NCBI GenBank assembly: GCA_013397795.1
Contig: VZTJ01004174.1
Coordinates: 38,422 to 102,421, forward strand
Reading direction: 5' to 3'
Length of the DNA stretch: 64,000 bases
DNA from: Orthonyx spaldingii
Lineage: Eukaryota > Chordata > Aves > Passeriformes > Orthonychidae
Shown: piece by piece, positions 63,995 to 64,000 of the stretch
Numbering within the stretch: position 1 is the first letter of the stretch
Layout: each line of letters opens with the position of its first letter
The notes under the pieces: model-generated
Told to the model about the DNA's origin: nothing
The model's database searches: none
What the model saw: the letters and a program-made list of their open reading frames with translations, nothing else
Program-made: the position numbers and the translations under genes

Positions 63995-64000
63995 TAACCC

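Larger units (their letters stand above)
63290..64000 (+). promoter_or_regulatory. E2F3: CpG island, probable E2F3 promoter region (runs off right edge)
   Basis: GC content and CpG density rise sharply from about 63290 to the end. The block holds GC boxes, two CCAAT boxes, two octamers, a TTTGAA element and clustered E2F-type sites. In human the gene next to MBOAT1 on this side, transcribed away from it, is E2F3, whose E2F3a promoter is known to be E2F-responsive. Order, orientation and site content all fit. No E2F3 coding sequence is present in the window, so the assignment is inference. An alternative is another cell-cycle gene with a similar promoter; the octamer plus CCAAT combination is also seen in histone genes. 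Confidence 0.65.

Noticed and set aside
63263..63997. Frames of 135-192 codons across the right-hand CpG island
   Set aside because: They arise from GC richness and the 12-bp repeat (Arg-His, Thr-Pro or Ser-Val periodicity), and none resembles E2F3.

Overview
The window looks like nuclear DNA of a bird. Its recognisable interspersed repeats are 3'-end copies of CR1 non-LTR retrotransposons, with the avian-type terminal 'gattctatgattct'-like tail. The only genes I can support match a vertebrate gene order that I know from the human 6p22.3 region. There are no bacterial, viral or CRISPR features. Most of the 64 kb is intron or intergenic sequence, and nearly all open frames in it are chance or lie antisense to repeats.

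Gene content. The left 36 kb holds the 5' part of MBOAT1 (lysophospholipid acyltransferase 1) on the minus strand. I located four coding exons: exon 1 at 35787-35876, exon 2 at 13116-13261, exon 3 at 12525-12602 and exon 4 at 9119-9214. All junctions have AG/GT splice signals, the phases fit, and together they encode residues 1-136 plus part of a glycine codon. Intron 1 is about 22.5 kb, intron 2 is 513 bp, intron 3 is 3.3 kb, and intron 4 runs off the left edge, so the remaining exons, including the catalytic part of the enzyme, are outside the window. The gene starts in a CpG island (about 35550-36210) with GC boxes and no evident TATA box.

The right end (about 63290-64000) is a second, stronger CpG island. 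It carries GC boxes, two CCAAT boxes, two ATGCAAAT octamers, a TTTGAA (CHR-like) element and a tight cluster of three E2F-type sites at the very edge. By gene order this is best explained as the promoter of E2F3, reading rightward out of the window. No E2F3 coding sequence is inside, so that name is an inference.

Between them lies about 27 kb of intergenic DNA with decayed CR1 copies, simple repeats, and one segment resembling a much older CR1 lineage about 1.7 kb upstream of the MBOAT1 start.

Points most worth a second look: an out-of-frame ATG 7 nt upstream of the MBOAT1 start opens a second reading frame that stays open through all four spliced exons (139 codons); the E2F/octamer/CCAAT promoter block; a perfect 20-bp inverted repeat at 3883-3962; and the old CR1 remnant near the MBOAT1 promoter. 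I found no convincing new multi-gene system.
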